This document shows, piece after piece, positions 32,544 through 40,858 of a stretch of 64,000 bases of DNA. The translations under genes and the position numbers were made by a program. How positions within the stretch are numbered: position 1 is the stretch's first letter; every line of letters begins with the position of its first letter. The notes under the pieces were generated by a model. That model had not been told where the DNA came from and searched no databases. It saw only the letters and a program-made list of their open reading frames with translations. Source of the stretch: Tsuneonella suprasediminis (lineage in GTDB: Bacteria > Pseudomonadota > Alphaproteobacteria > Sphingomonadales > Sphingomonadaceae); contig NZ_RAHJ01000017.1 in the NCBI RefSeq assembly GCF_003605755.1, forward strand, positions 54,112 to 118,111. The letters are read 5' to 3'.

Positions 32544-32744
32544 ATGAAGACGCTCGATCTTAATCGCTATCTCGATAGCATTCAGGCGCGGAAGGCTAAG
32601 TTGGAGCGCGTGGGCGCGTTTCCTGACGCTGAGGTGTGCCGCAATAGTGGTGCGCGTCGTAGCGCTGGCAAGCGGGCTGCGTTGAAGCGGGCGGATACGC
32701 GGGCGATGGCTGCGGGTATTGCGCCGGTTTCCGGGAATTACTGA
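32544..32744 (+). CDS. Small basic hypothetical protein
   Basis: The 66-residue product (MKTLDLNRYLDSIQARKAKL, then DAEVCRNSGARRSAGKRAAL) is rich in Arg/Lys/Ala and predicted helical. It starts five bases after the nucleotidyltransferase-fold gene, so it is probably co-translated. I have a vague recollection of similar small sphingomonad proteins but no function. It could be a partner of the upstream protein. Confidence 0.6.
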   Translation: MKTLDLNRYLDSIQARKAKLERVGAFPDAEVCRNSGARRSAGKRAALKRADTRAMAAGIAPVSGNY

Positions 32745-32823
32745 CACGGCCTGCCCGGTTCTCTGTCCACCTCCGTCATTCCCATCTAGGCTTGGCTGTA
32801 TTGTTCTGTTAACACAGTCGGCC

Positions 32824-35076
32824 ATGTGGCCATTCGATTCATCGAAGAAACGCGATCGGGCCTCTGCGGAGGAGGCGGGGCATCGCGGGTATTTCGCGGT
32901 GCACGATGCCTATGGCGACGGCGGGTACGACGATGACGGATATGACGACGCCCCCTATCGCAACGACCGATACCGCAACCAGCGTTACAGCGATTCCTAT
33001 ATCGACGACGACCGGTTCGACGACTGGGACCGGCGGCTCGACCGCTCTGGTCCGTTGCCGCAGGAACATGAGGCGCCTTCGCACCGCCGGGGCAAGCGGT
33101 GGTGGGCGGTGCGGATCGTGGCGGGGATGCTGGCGCTGTTCATGGTGCTGGTCGCATGGCTGGCGGTGACAGCGCCGCTCTCCAAATCGTTGCAGCCGAT
33201 TGCCCCGCCGCAGCTTACTCTGCTGGCGTCGGACGGCACGCCGATTGCCCGCAACGGGGCCAATATCGATAAGCCGGTGGAGATCGCCCGCTTGCCCGAT
33301 TACGTGCCGCAATCGTTTGTCGCTATCGAAGACCGGCGGTTCTACGATCACTGGGGCGTCGATCCGCGTGGGATCGCGCGTGCGGCATGGTCGAACCTGA
33401 CCAGCGACCGCACACAGGGCGGCAGCACGATCACGCAGCAGCTCGCCAAATTCACTTTCCTGACTCCGAAACAGACGCTGACGCGCAAGGCGCGCGAAAT
33501 GCTGATCGCGTTCTGGCTGGAGGCGTGGCTGACCAAGGATCAGATCCTCGAACGCTATCTCTCCAACGCCTATTTCGGGGACAATGCCTATGGTTTGCGG
33601 GCGGCGTCGATGCATTATTTCTCGCGCCAGCCGGAGGATCTGACGCGGGCGCAGGCGGCGATGCTGGCCGGGCTGGTGCAGGCGCCATCGGCCTATGCCC
33701 CGACGAAGCACTATGAGCGCGCGGCCAACCGGATGAAGATGGTGGTCGCCGCGCAAGTCGACGCGGGATATATCACCCCCGCGCAGGCGGCAGAGATGCG
33801 CCCGCCGCGGCTGAAAGTGCACAATGCGCCCGATCTGCCCACCGGCACCTATTTCGCGGACTGGGCGCTGCCGCAGGCCCGCGCGCTGACCGAAGCCAGC
33901 TATGCCCGGCAAACGCTGACCACGACGCTCGATTCGCGGTTGCAGGCGATTGCCCGGCGGGTGGTGGCCCGCGCGCCGGTGGGCGATGCGCAAGTCGCGC
34001 TGGTGGCGATGCGGCCCAACGGCGAAGTGGTGGCGATGATCGGCGGCAAGGATTACGCCAGCACTCCGTTCAACCGCGCGACACAGGCGCAGCGGCAACC
34101 GGGATCGACCTTCAAACTGTTTGTCTATCTGGCGGCGTTGCGGAGCGGGATGTCGCCCGGCGACCGGATCGCCAACACTCCGATCACCGAAGGCAGCTAT
34201 CGCCCGCAGAACGCCAGCGGGAAGTATTCGCCTACGATCACGCTGGAAGATGCATTCGCCCATTCCAGCAATGTCGCGGCAGTGCGGCTGTTCCAGCTTG
34301 TCGGCAGCGACAAAGTGATCGAAACCGCGCGCGAACTGGGGATGACCGGCCCGATGGCAGAGGGCGATCCCAGTCTGGCGCTGGGCACCGCATCCACCAA
34401 TCTGCTGCAACTCACCGCCGCCTATGCCGGGGTGGCGCAGAATGAATTTCCCGTGCTGCCCCGCGCCTTCGCCACGCCCGACGAAGGGTGGCTGGCGCGC
34501 GCATGGCGGTGGGGCAACAGCCACAGTCTCTCTGCATCGACGCACAAGCAAATGGAACAATTGCTGCGCGCGGCGATCAATCGCGGCACCGGGCGCGCGG
34601 CGACGCTGGCGATCCCCAATTATGGCAAGACCGGCACCACGCAGGATAACCGCGACGCGCTGTTCGTCGGCTATGCCGGGGATCTGGTGGTGGGCGTGTG
34701 GATCGGCAACGACGATAACAGCCCGCTGAAGGGGATTCACGGCGGCGGCGTCCCCGCGCGCATCTGGCGCGATTTCATGGTGCAGGCACAACGCGGCGCC
34801 GCCGCGCCCAGGCGCGCCCCGCAACCCACTGCCAGCGCCGATCCGGGCGGGCCGGTGGAACCGATGGACATCCCCGATCTGCGCGACTTGCCGGTGGGCG
34901 ATGGCAACACCCGGCTCAATGTCGAGGACGGCGGCGCGACTGTCTCCACTCAGGTAGGCGGGGTGCCGGTGGACTTGCGGATCAACCGCGATGGCCTGCA
35001 AGTGACACCGGGGCCGGGTGCTTCATCGCCCACGCCCGCGCCGACCGCCGCGCCTGCGGAACCTGTGGGGAATTAG
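32824..35076 (+). CDS. mrcA: Class A penicillin-binding protein, PBP1A type
   Basis: The 750-residue protein has a cytoplasmic acidic/Tyr-rich N-terminus, a signal anchor (AVRIVAGMLALFMVLVAWLA, about residue 98), a glycosyltransferase domain (EDRRFYDHWGVD, GGSTITQQLAKF) and a transpeptidase domain with STFK, SSN and KTGTT. It polymerises and cross-links peptidoglycan in the periplasm. The C-terminus is Pro/Ala rich. I chose the ATG at 32824 (MWPFDSSKK). No strong ribosome site is visible. Confidence 0.95.
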   Translation: MWPFDSSKKRDRASAEEAGHRGYFAVHDAYGDGGYDDDGYDDAPYRNDRYRNQRYSDSYIDDDRFDDWDRRLDRSGPLPQEHEAPSHRRGKRWWAVRIVAGMLALFMVLVAWLAVTAPLSKSLQPIAPPQLTLLASDGTPIARNGANIDKPVEIARLPDYVPQSFVAIEDRRFYDHWGVDPRGIARAAWSNLTSDRTQGGSTITQQLAKFTFLTPKQTLTRKAREMLIAFWLEAWLTKDQILERYLSNAYFGDNAYGLRAASMHYFSRQPEDLTRAQAAMLAGLVQAPSAYAPTKHYERAANRMKMVVAAQVDAGYITPAQAAEMRPPRLKVHNAPDLPTGTYFADWALPQARALTEASYARQTLTTTLDSRLQAIARRVVARAPVGDAQVALVAMRPNGEVVAMIGGKDYASTPFNRATQAQRQPGSTFKLFVYLAALRSGMSPGDRIANTPITEGSYRPQNASGKYSPTITLEDAFAHSSNVAAVRLFQLVGSDKVIETARELGMTGPMAEGDPSLALGTASTNLLQLTAAYAGVAQNEFPVLPRAFATPDEGWLARAWRWGNSHSLSASTHKQMEQLLRAAINRGTGRAATLAIPNYGKTGTTQDNRDALFVGYAGDLVVGVWIGNDDNSPLKGIHGGGVPARIWRDFMVQAQRGAAAPRRAPQPTASADPGGPVEPMDIPDLRDLPVGDGNTRLNVEDGGATVSTQVGGVPVDLRINRDGLQVTPGPGASSPTPAPTAAPAEPVGN

Positions 35077-35138
35077 GCGGCGGCTGGCAGCTTGCGGAAG
35101 TGGTGGGGCATAGCGCGTTCCTCCGGCCGCAATTACAA

Positions 35139-35226
35139 CGTCACCCCGGCCTCCGAGAAGGGGTCCAGCTTCTTGAGGCGCAGCGCTGGAAGAAAAGCGG
35201 GGCCCCGGATCAGGTCCGGGGCGACG
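35139..35226 (+). repeat. 88-bp dispersed element, copy 1
   Basis: It runs from CGTCACCCCGGC to GGGGCGACG, with GGGTCCAGCTTCTTGAGG and GGGGCCCCGGATCAGG inside. Copies of exactly the same length occur at 35871-35958 and, inverted, at 50737-50824. Confidence 0.85.
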
Positions 35227-35266
35227 TGATACGGGGTGCGGCGTCACCCGCCCGCCATCCCCTCGT

Positions 35267-35650
35267 CATTGCGAGGAGCCGCAGGCGACGTGGCAATCCA
35301 TGGCGCGGGGTTTGCCTTTACCGCAACCGCTGCGATGGGATGGGGCGTCGGGTGGGAGATTGTCACACGAAGGCACGAAGGCACGGAGAGGGTTTGGTTT
35401 GGAGTAGGGGCCGCATTGCCGATGGCTGGCCGATGCTGCCACGCCTCCCCATCCTCGTCATTGCGAGGAGCCGCAGGCGACGTGGCAATCCATAGCGCGG
35501 GGTTTGCCTTTACCGCAACCGCTGCGATGGGATGGGGCGTCGGGTGGGAGATTGTCACACGAAGGCACGAAGGCACGGAGTGGGTTTGGTTTGGAGTAGG
35601 GGCCGCACTGCCGATGGCTGGCCGATGCTGTCACGCATCCCCATCCTCGT
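35267..35650 (+). repeat. 192-bp tandem duplication
   Basis: Copies at 35267-35458 and 35459-35650 are identical except for about six bases; a third, diverged and partial, starts at 35651, giving exact 192-base spacing. Each opens with the palindromic-element arm CATTGCGAGGAGCCGCAGG. Because 192 is a multiple of three, the minus strand reads as a repeat peptide, but nothing indicates that it is translated. Confidence 0.9.
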
Positions 35651-35757
35651 CATTGCGAGGAGCCGCAGGCGACGTGGCAATCCATGGTGCGGGGTTTGCC
35701 TCCATCACGGCCGCCGCGATGGGCGGAACCGTTTGCTTCACTGCATTCGCAATGACG
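35651..35757 (+). repeat. Third copy of the palindromic intergenic element
   Basis: It starts CATTGCGAGGAGCCGCAGG and ends in TTCGCAATGACGG, the complementary arm, so it is a full element like 12226-12348. The tandem duplication at 35267 probably arose from this element plus flanking sequence. Confidence 0.75.
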
Positions 35758-35870
35758 GGTTGGTGGGGTGCCCGAAGCGCTGAATGCCGCGATTGGCAAT
35801 CGCCGGGGGGCGGTTTCGCGGGATACTGGCGATTGCTCCCCGGTGAGGCAGGAGCGAAATCTCCCCCCAA

Positions 35871-35958
35871 CGTCACCCCGGCCCCCGAGCCGGGGTCCAG
35901 CTTCTTGAGGCGCAACGCCGGAAGAACAACGGGGCCCCGGATCAGGTCCGGGGAGACG
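35871..35958 (+). repeat. 88-bp dispersed element, copy 2
   Basis: It begins CGTCACCCCGGC and ends GGGGAGACG. It differs from copy 1 at a handful of positions. The rest of 35077-36017 outside the listed repeats shows no gene. Confidence 0.85.
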
Positions 35959-36017
35959 GTGAGGGGCGGTGCCCTGTGGTTAAGACCACGCAGCACACCT
36001 GCCCAAAAAACGCCCCG

Positions 36018-36413
36018 CTATTCCTCGTCCACGATCAGCACGTTCATCGTCGCCATCGCGATCAGCTTTTCCGTATCGCTCTGCCATGCTTCGACCACCA
36101 GATTGGCGTTGCGGCGGCCGAGGCGGACGATGCGGGCGCGGGCATTGCTGGTCTGTGGCAATCCGGCGGAGAGGTATTCGACGGTGATATTGATCGGTTT
36201 CAGCGCGGCATCGCGGCCCAGTTCGCGCAGCCGCTGGCGTAGCGCGGCGTAGCCTGCGGTTTCCAGCAGGCCCGCCGTCGCCCCGCCGTGGAACGCGCCG
36301 GGGCGCCCCTCCACATCGCTGGAAAAATCGATCTGCAACAGCGGCGCGCCATCGCTTTCCCCAGCCACGCGAATGCCCAGCGAGCGGGCGTATGCGGTCA
36401 GGAGGCTTTCCAT
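36018..36413 (-). CDS. PaaI-family thioesterase (hotdog fold)
   Basis: The 131-residue protein has the single-hotdog pattern: PGAFHGGATAGLLETAGYAA with the catalytic-type region, PINITVEYLSAGL, ARIVRLGRRNANLVVEAWQ. Members hydrolyse acyl- or aryl-CoA thioesters. I chose the ATG at 36413; longer extensions are not family-like. It overlaps the end of the upstream relative by 16 bases. Confidence 0.85.
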   Translation of the reverse strand: MESLLTAYARSLGIRVAGESDGAPLLQIDFSSDVEGRPGAFHGGATAGLLETAGYAALRQRLRELGRDAALKPINITVEYLSAGLPQTSNARARIVRLGRRNANLVVEAWQSDTEKLIAMATMNVLIVDEE

Positions 36414-36862
36414 CGCACGTCCCCCTTGGTTGGCCGGATCACCATGAACACCCCGGCGACGTGCGCGATCGGATCGTCGATATCGCCATCGTGGGCGATA
36501 CCGTTGACGAAGATTGCAGAGCGGGTGCGGCGGTAGCAACGGACGCGGCCGAACACCGATGCATGTTCGCGCGCGGGCCGGTTGTAATCGACCCGCAGGT
36601 CGAGTGTGGCGATCTGCACGAATGTGCCCGCTGCGGTCCAGATGGCCATGCCCGATGCCATATCGACCAGGCTGATAATCGGGCCGGATGCGAGCACCGG
36701 GCGGCGTTCGTCACCCAGCAGATCGGCGCGCCAGGGCAGTTCCAGTTCCACCCAGTCTTCGCCGTGGTCGCTGTATCGCAGGCCCAGCCATCCGGTGTGG
36801 CTGCGCTGAAAAGCCGCAGATGCCATGACCTGCGGATCGAATTTGTCGGGGTATCGGTCCAT
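36398..36862 (-). CDS. PaaI-family thioesterase (hotdog fold), second member
   Basis: The 154-residue protein (MDRYPDKFDPQVMASAAFQ, then HTGWLGLRYSDHGEDWVELE, GPIISLVDMASGMAIWTA, ATLDLRVDYNRPARE) is a second hotdog-fold thioesterase, diverged from the next gene. The pair is probably an operon and may form a heteromer. The start at 36862 is a reasonable choice; the ATG at 36826 is an alternative. Confidence 0.82.
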   Translation of the reverse strand: MDRYPDKFDPQVMASAAFQRSHTGWLGLRYSDHGEDWVELELPWRADLLGDERRPVLASGPIISLVDMASGMAIWTAAGTFVQIATLDLRVDYNRPAREHASVFGRVRCYRRTRSAIFVNGIAHDGDIDDPIAHVAGVFMVIRPTKGDVRWKAS

Positions 36863-36983
36863 CGCGAAACGGGGTGCCGGGTTGGGGGTGGGATGACAAG
36901 GGCTTATTGCCATGCGCGATCGGGTTCGGCGCTGCGCCAGTGTGCCACGCACATGGTCCCGCGGCAGATTTCCGCCAGACAAT

Positions 36984-37009
36984 AAAAAACGGGGCCCGAA
37001 AGCCCCGTT
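36984..37009 (-). terminator. Rho-independent terminator of the small membrane protein gene
   Basis: On the minus strand AACGGGGC, loop of six, GCCCCGTT forms an 8-bp stem followed by TTTTTT, 26 bases after the stop of the gene at 37036. Confidence 0.9.
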
Positions 37010-37035
37010 TCTCGCTTCATTAAAGAAGTCAGCGA

Positions 37036-37257
37036 CTACGGGCTGACCGGGGTGTCGTCACCACCGTCAACGGCGATAACGATACCTGCGATGATCGCAG
37101 CAACAGCGAGAACTGCGAGAACGAGCGAGCCGCCCGACAGTTCGCTGGCATCCTTCGACGGAGCCGAAGCGCGATCAGCGTTAGCAGCCTGAGCGGCCAC
37201 AGGTGCGGTCACGAGAGTCGCAGCCGCTGCAGCGGCGGCGAGGTTACGGAACTTCAT
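37036..37257 (-). CDS. Small exported or membrane protein
   Basis: The 73-residue product has an N-terminal signal sequence (AAAAAAATLVTAPVAAQA, probable cleavage after AQA), a short polar stretch and a second hydrophobic segment (LVLAVLAVAAIIAGIVIAV), then an acidic tail GGDDTPVSP. A good ribosome site (AAGGAGATT) precedes the ATG, and a perfect terminator follows, so it is a monocistronic expressed gene. Similar proteins are common in sphingomonads; the function is unknown. Confidence 0.85.
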   Translation of the reverse strand: MKFRNLAAAAAAATLVTAPVAAQAANADRASAPSKDASELSGGSLVLAVLAVAAIIAGIVIAVDGGDDTPVSP

Positions 37258-37634
37258 TCTGCAATCTCCTTAGATGAAGCGATTCAAATTTGGTCGGAAG
37301 GTTCCCTATGCCAATCACTATACACAGGCAACCTTGAATTCCGGGCAGTAAACTCATTTTACGGATAATTCACGCCCCGGAAAACCACAATAATTCAGCT
37401 CATTCCTCTCAAGTACTTCGGTATTTTGCCATGCTTCCCCGTGAGTGTGGCAGGAATGCCATAGCGCGCCAGAAATTCTTCAGAAGAACCCCATTTGACC
37501 ATTCAAACATCAATTGCGCGGGTCGGTTCCCGATATCGGGCGCTTCCCCTCACAAAATCACCAGCTGTGGCGATTATGCCATCTGGGTAACCCGCTATAG
37601 TTACATTTTGGTAAAGGTCCTGAGCCTAACGGCC
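37258..37634. other. Intergenic region, no gene seen
   Basis: This 377-base stretch is more AT-rich than its surroundings. It holds a possible -10-like TATAGT on the minus strand near 37317-37322 and a GANTC site at 37281, but no ORF or hairpin that I can support. Confidence 0.5.
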
Positions 37635-39299
37635 TTATTTCGCGGAATAGACGCGTTCGCCGCCCACCCATGTTTCCTGCACTTTGGTGGCGCGGATATC
37701 CGCCGGGCTGGCCATCAGCGGATCGCGGTCGACGATCACGAAATCGGCCCATTCGCCGGGCTTCAGTTCGCCAAAGCGCCCTTCGGCAAACCCGGCCCAT
37801 GCGCCGCCCGATGTGTAGGCCGCCAGCGCAGCCTCCCGCGTGATGGCTTCCTGTGGCATCCACCCGCCGAACGGCTGGCCATCGGCATCGGTGCGGCTGA
37901 TCGCGGCGGCGATCCCGGCGAATGCGTCGGGCGCTTCCACCGGGGCATCGGAGCCGAACGCCAGATGGCCCCCGGCCGCGGCGATCGATCGCCATGCATA
38001 GGCCCCCGCCAGCCGGTCCGGCCCCAGCCGCGCCTCTGCCATGATCCGGTCGGATGTCTGGTGCGTCGGCTGCATCGATGCGACGATCCCGTATTTGCCG
38101 AACCGCGCGATATCCGACGGACTGACGATCTGCGCGTGTTCGATCCGCCAGCGCCGGTCGCCCTTGTACGTATCGGTCATTTCGGCAATCGCATCCAGCA
38201 CTTCGGCATTGGCGGCATCCCCGATCGAATGGACCGCCACCTGAAATTTATCGAGCGCGGCGCGGCTCATCATATTACGCAGCTGTGCCCCGGTCATCAG
38301 CGGCAGACCGGTGTTGCCCGCATCGTCGGCATAGGGCTGCTTCAGCCACGCGCCGCGCGAACCCAGTGCCCCGTCGAGGTAGAGCTTCACACCGTTCAGC
38401 CGCAGCTTGTCCTTATACAGCCACGGGGTCGGGCCGGGGCCGCCGATCAGCGCCATCGCATCGATGCCCGATGCATAGGACATGATCCGCATCCGCAGCC
38501 AGCCGAGGTCGCCCGCACGGCGAAAGCTCTGCCAGTCTTCGATTCTGGTGCCCATGTCGGCGGCGGCGGTCACCCCTTTCGACAGCAGCAGTTCCTGCGC
38601 CTTTGCCAGCGCCAGATCGCGATCTTCGGGGCGCGGAGCGGGCACGACCGCGTCGAACAGCGCGGTGGCCCGGTCCACGAATACCCCGGCGGGGGTTTTG
38701 CCACCGGCGACCCGTTCGATCCGCCCGCCTGCCGGATTGGCGGTTTTGGCGGTGATCCCGGCAGCCGCCATCGCGGCGCTGTTGGCCCACACGGCATGGC
38801 CATCGACCCGTTCGAGCAGCACCGGCCGGTCGGGCACGGCAGCGTCGAGTTCGGCGGCGGTGGGGAACCGGCCAAGGCCCCAGTTGACCTGATTCCACCC
38901 GCCGCCGACAATCCAGCGCCGGTCGGGGTGTTTGGCGGCATAGGCGCGGATTTTCGCCTGCGCTTCGGCCAGTGACTTCGTATCGCTGAGGTCGATTGTG
39001 AGCTGGGCAAAGCCAAGCCCCATCATGTGCAGGTGCGAATCGATCAGGCCGGGGATGACATAGGCCCCGTTGCCATCGACCGCGAAATCGGTGCGCTTGG
39101 GCCGCTTGTCTTTCCGGTCGAGCAATTGCTTCACCCGCCCGTCATCATCGATCCACATCGCAGTGAAGCGGGTGACTTTGCCGTCGCGATCGACAGAAAT
39201 TCCCTGAATGTTTTCAATCAGCGTATCGGCCTGAGCGACCGGGGCGAGAGCGGCCGCAAGCGCGGCGAGGGCAATTGCAAAAGGACGAACGATAGTCAT
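37635..39299 (-). CDS. Exported amidohydrolase, YtcJ-like (amidohydrolase family 3)
   Basis: The 554-residue protein begins with a signal peptide (FAIALAALAAALAPVAQA) and carries VIPGLIDSHLHMMGLG with the metal-binding HxH, IGGGWNQVNW-type and HAVWANSAAM, AADMGTRIEDWQ, RIEHAQIV and FGSDAPVEAPDAF. It probably hydrolyses an amide or ring bond in the periplasm; the substrate is unknown. I chose the ATG at 39299; upstream in-frame codons antisense to ilvA are not family-like. Confidence 0.9.
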   Translation of the reverse strand: MTIVRPFAIALAALAAALAPVAQADTLIENIQGISVDRDGKVTRFTAMWIDDDGRVKQLLDRKDKRPKRTDFAVDGNGAYVIPGLIDSHLHMMGLGFAQLTIDLSDTKSLAEAQAKIRAYAAKHPDRRWIVGGGWNQVNWGLGRFPTAAELDAAVPDRPVLLERVDGHAVWANSAAMAAAGITAKTANPAGGRIERVAGGKTPAGVFVDRATALFDAVVPAPRPEDRDLALAKAQELLLSKGVTAAADMGTRIEDWQSFRRAGDLGWLRMRIMSYASGIDAMALIGGPGPTPWLYKDKLRLNGVKLYLDGALGSRGAWLKQPYADDAGNTGLPLMTGAQLRNMMSRAALDKFQVAVHSIGDAANAEVLDAIAEMTDTYKGDRRWRIEHAQIVSPSDIARFGKYGIVASMQPTHQTSDRIMAEARLGPDRLAGAYAWRSIAAAGGHLAFGSDAPVEAPDAFAGIAAAISRTDADGQPFGGWMPQEAITREAALAAYTSGGAWAGFAEGRFGELKPGEWADFVIVDRDPLMASPADIRATKVQETWVGGERVYSAK

Positions 39300-39387
39300 G
39301 GCCCCCCAATAGCGCGTTTTTCGCACATGCAAATGCAAACAAGCCGTGTTCCCCCCGCGCGCGTTATGCCCTAGGGCGCGCGCCATC

Positions 39388-40638
39388 ATGAACGAAAGCA
39401 ACACCGCAATCGCCCCGGCAGACGACCTGCCCCTGACCATCGAAGATGTCCGCGCCGCCGCCGAACGAATTAGCGGCGCTGTCGTGCGGACCCCGATGAT
39501 GCATTCGATTACTCTGTCGGAAATTTGCGGCGCGGAAATCTGGCTCAAGTTCGAAAACCTGCAATTTACCGCCGCATATAAGGAACGCGGCGCTCTCAAT
39601 GCTCTGCTGCAACTGACCGATGAACAACGCGCCAAAGGCGTGATCGCCGCATCGGCGGGCAACCATTCGCAAGGGCTCAGCTATCACGGGCGCCGGCTGG
39701 GCGTGCCGGTGACGATCGTCATGCCGCGCACCACGCCCACGGTGAAAGTGATGCAGACCGAAAGCGTCGGTGGCAAAGTCGTGCAGGAAGGGGAAACTTT
39801 CGACGAAGCCTATGCCCATGCCCGCAAGCTGGAGCAGGAACTGGGCCTGACGTTCGTACACCCGTTCGACGATCCGAAAGTCGCCGCGGGGCAGGGCACA
39901 GTCGCGCTGGAAATGCTGGAGGACCGGCCCGATCTCGATTGCCTGGTCGTGCCCATCGGCGGCGGCGGGCTGATTTCGGGCATGGCGACCGTCGCAAAGG
40001 CGACCGACCCGAACATCGAAGTCGTCGGTGTGCAGGCCGCGCTGTTTCCGTCGATGTATGCGAAGATCAACGGGCACGAGATGGAATGCGGCGGCGATAC
40101 GCTGGCCGAAGGGATCGCAGTGAAGGCACCCGGCGAATTCACGTCGCAAGTGATCGCCAAGCGGGTGGACGAAATCCTGCTGGTGGACGAAGGCACGCTG
40201 GAACGCGCGGTCAGCCTGCTGTTGCAGATCGAAAAGACCGTGGTGGAAGGGGCGGGCGCTGCCGGTCTGGCCGCGGTCCTGTCGCACCCCGAACGCTTCG
40301 CCGGTCGCAAGATCGGGCTGGTACTGTGCGGCGGCAACATCGACACCCGCCTGCTGGCGAACGTCCTGCTGCGCGATCTGGCGCGGTCGGGCCGTCTCGC
40401 CCGGTTGCGGATCACATTGCAGGATCGCCCCGGCGCGCTGTTCAAGGTGATGCGCGAATTCGATGCGCACAATGTCAATATCATCGAAATCTATCACCAG
40501 CGCATCTTCACCACGCTGCCTGCCAAGGGGCTGATTACCGATATCGAATGCGAGGCGCGCGATGGCGAACAGATCAGCGAACTGATCGCCTGTCTGCGGG
40601 CCAAGGGATATTCGGTCAGCCCGGTCGAGCTGAACTGA
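39388..40638 (+). CDS. ilvA: Threonine ammonia-lyase (catabolic-type, with ACT domain)
   Basis: The 416-residue protein has the PLP Lys in FTAAYKERGALN, SAGNHSQGLSYHG, the glycine loop PIGGGGLISGM and CGGNIDTRLLANVLLRDL, then one C-terminal ACT-like domain (LRITLQDRPGALFKVMREFD). It converts threonine to 2-oxobutyrate and ammonia, the first isoleucine step. A single ACT domain fits the shorter threonine dehydratase class. Start is the ATG at 39388 (MNESN). A strong terminator follows. Confidence 0.94.
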   Translation: MNESNTAIAPADDLPLTIEDVRAAAERISGAVVRTPMMHSITLSEICGAEIWLKFENLQFTAAYKERGALNALLQLTDEQRAKGVIAASAGNHSQGLSYHGRRLGVPVTIVMPRTTPTVKVMQTESVGGKVVQEGETFDEAYAHARKLEQELGLTFVHPFDDPKVAAGQGTVALEMLEDRPDLDCLVVPIGGGGLISGMATVAKATDPNIEVVGVQAALFPSMYAKINGHEMECGGDTLAEGIAVKAPGEFTSQVIAKRVDEILLVDEGTLERAVSLLLQIEKTVVEGAGAAGLAAVLSHPERFAGRKIGLVLCGGNIDTRLLANVLLRDLARSGRLARLRITLQDRPGALFKVMREFDAHNVNIIEIYHQRIFTTLPAKGLITDIECEARDGEQISELIACLRAKGYSVSPVELN

Positions 40639-40694
40639 GCGGGGGTTCGGGGGTTCGATCCGCCGAATTATCTGCGGGATTTGCGGGAACAGAG

Positions 40695-40724
40695 AATCGC
40701 CGGGCACCTTCGCCCGGCGATTTT
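40695..40724 (+). terminator. Rho-independent terminator of ilvA
   Basis: AATCGCCGGGC, loop ACCTTC, GCCCGGCGATT forms an 11-bp perfect stem followed by a short T run. It lies about 57 bases after the ilvA stop. Confidence 0.9.
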
Positions 40725-40762
40725 CAGCGGTGATTCGCTATTTCCTGTGCAATAAGTCCTTG

Positions 40763-40788
40763 TTAACCAAGATAGATGGTTAAGACTC
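40763..40788. promoter_or_regulatory. Inverted repeat with CtrA-like half-sites and a GANTC site before bpt
   Basis: TTAACCA-AGATAGA-TGGTTAA is a perfect 7-bp inverted repeat. The minus strand contains TTAACCAT, the CtrA-type half-site, and the plus strand TTAACCAA. GACTC (40784-40788), a CcrM site, follows directly. The cluster is 71 bases upstream of bpt in a 220-base gap. Confidence 0.45.
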
Positions 40789-40858
40789 TTTTACCGTGGC
40801 CATCGGCGGGGCATAACCCCTCCCGTCATTTCACTCCAAAGAGAGCGCAGCACTCACC

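Noticed and set aside
35244..35576. 110-codon minus-strand frame with an exact internal 64-residue repeat
   Set aside because: It is only the translation of the 192-bp tandem duplication, with no ribosome site or family similarity.
35267..35757. CRISPR-like array
   Set aside because: Unit length is 192 bases with near-identical whole copies, not short repeats with unique spacers, and no cas genes are present.
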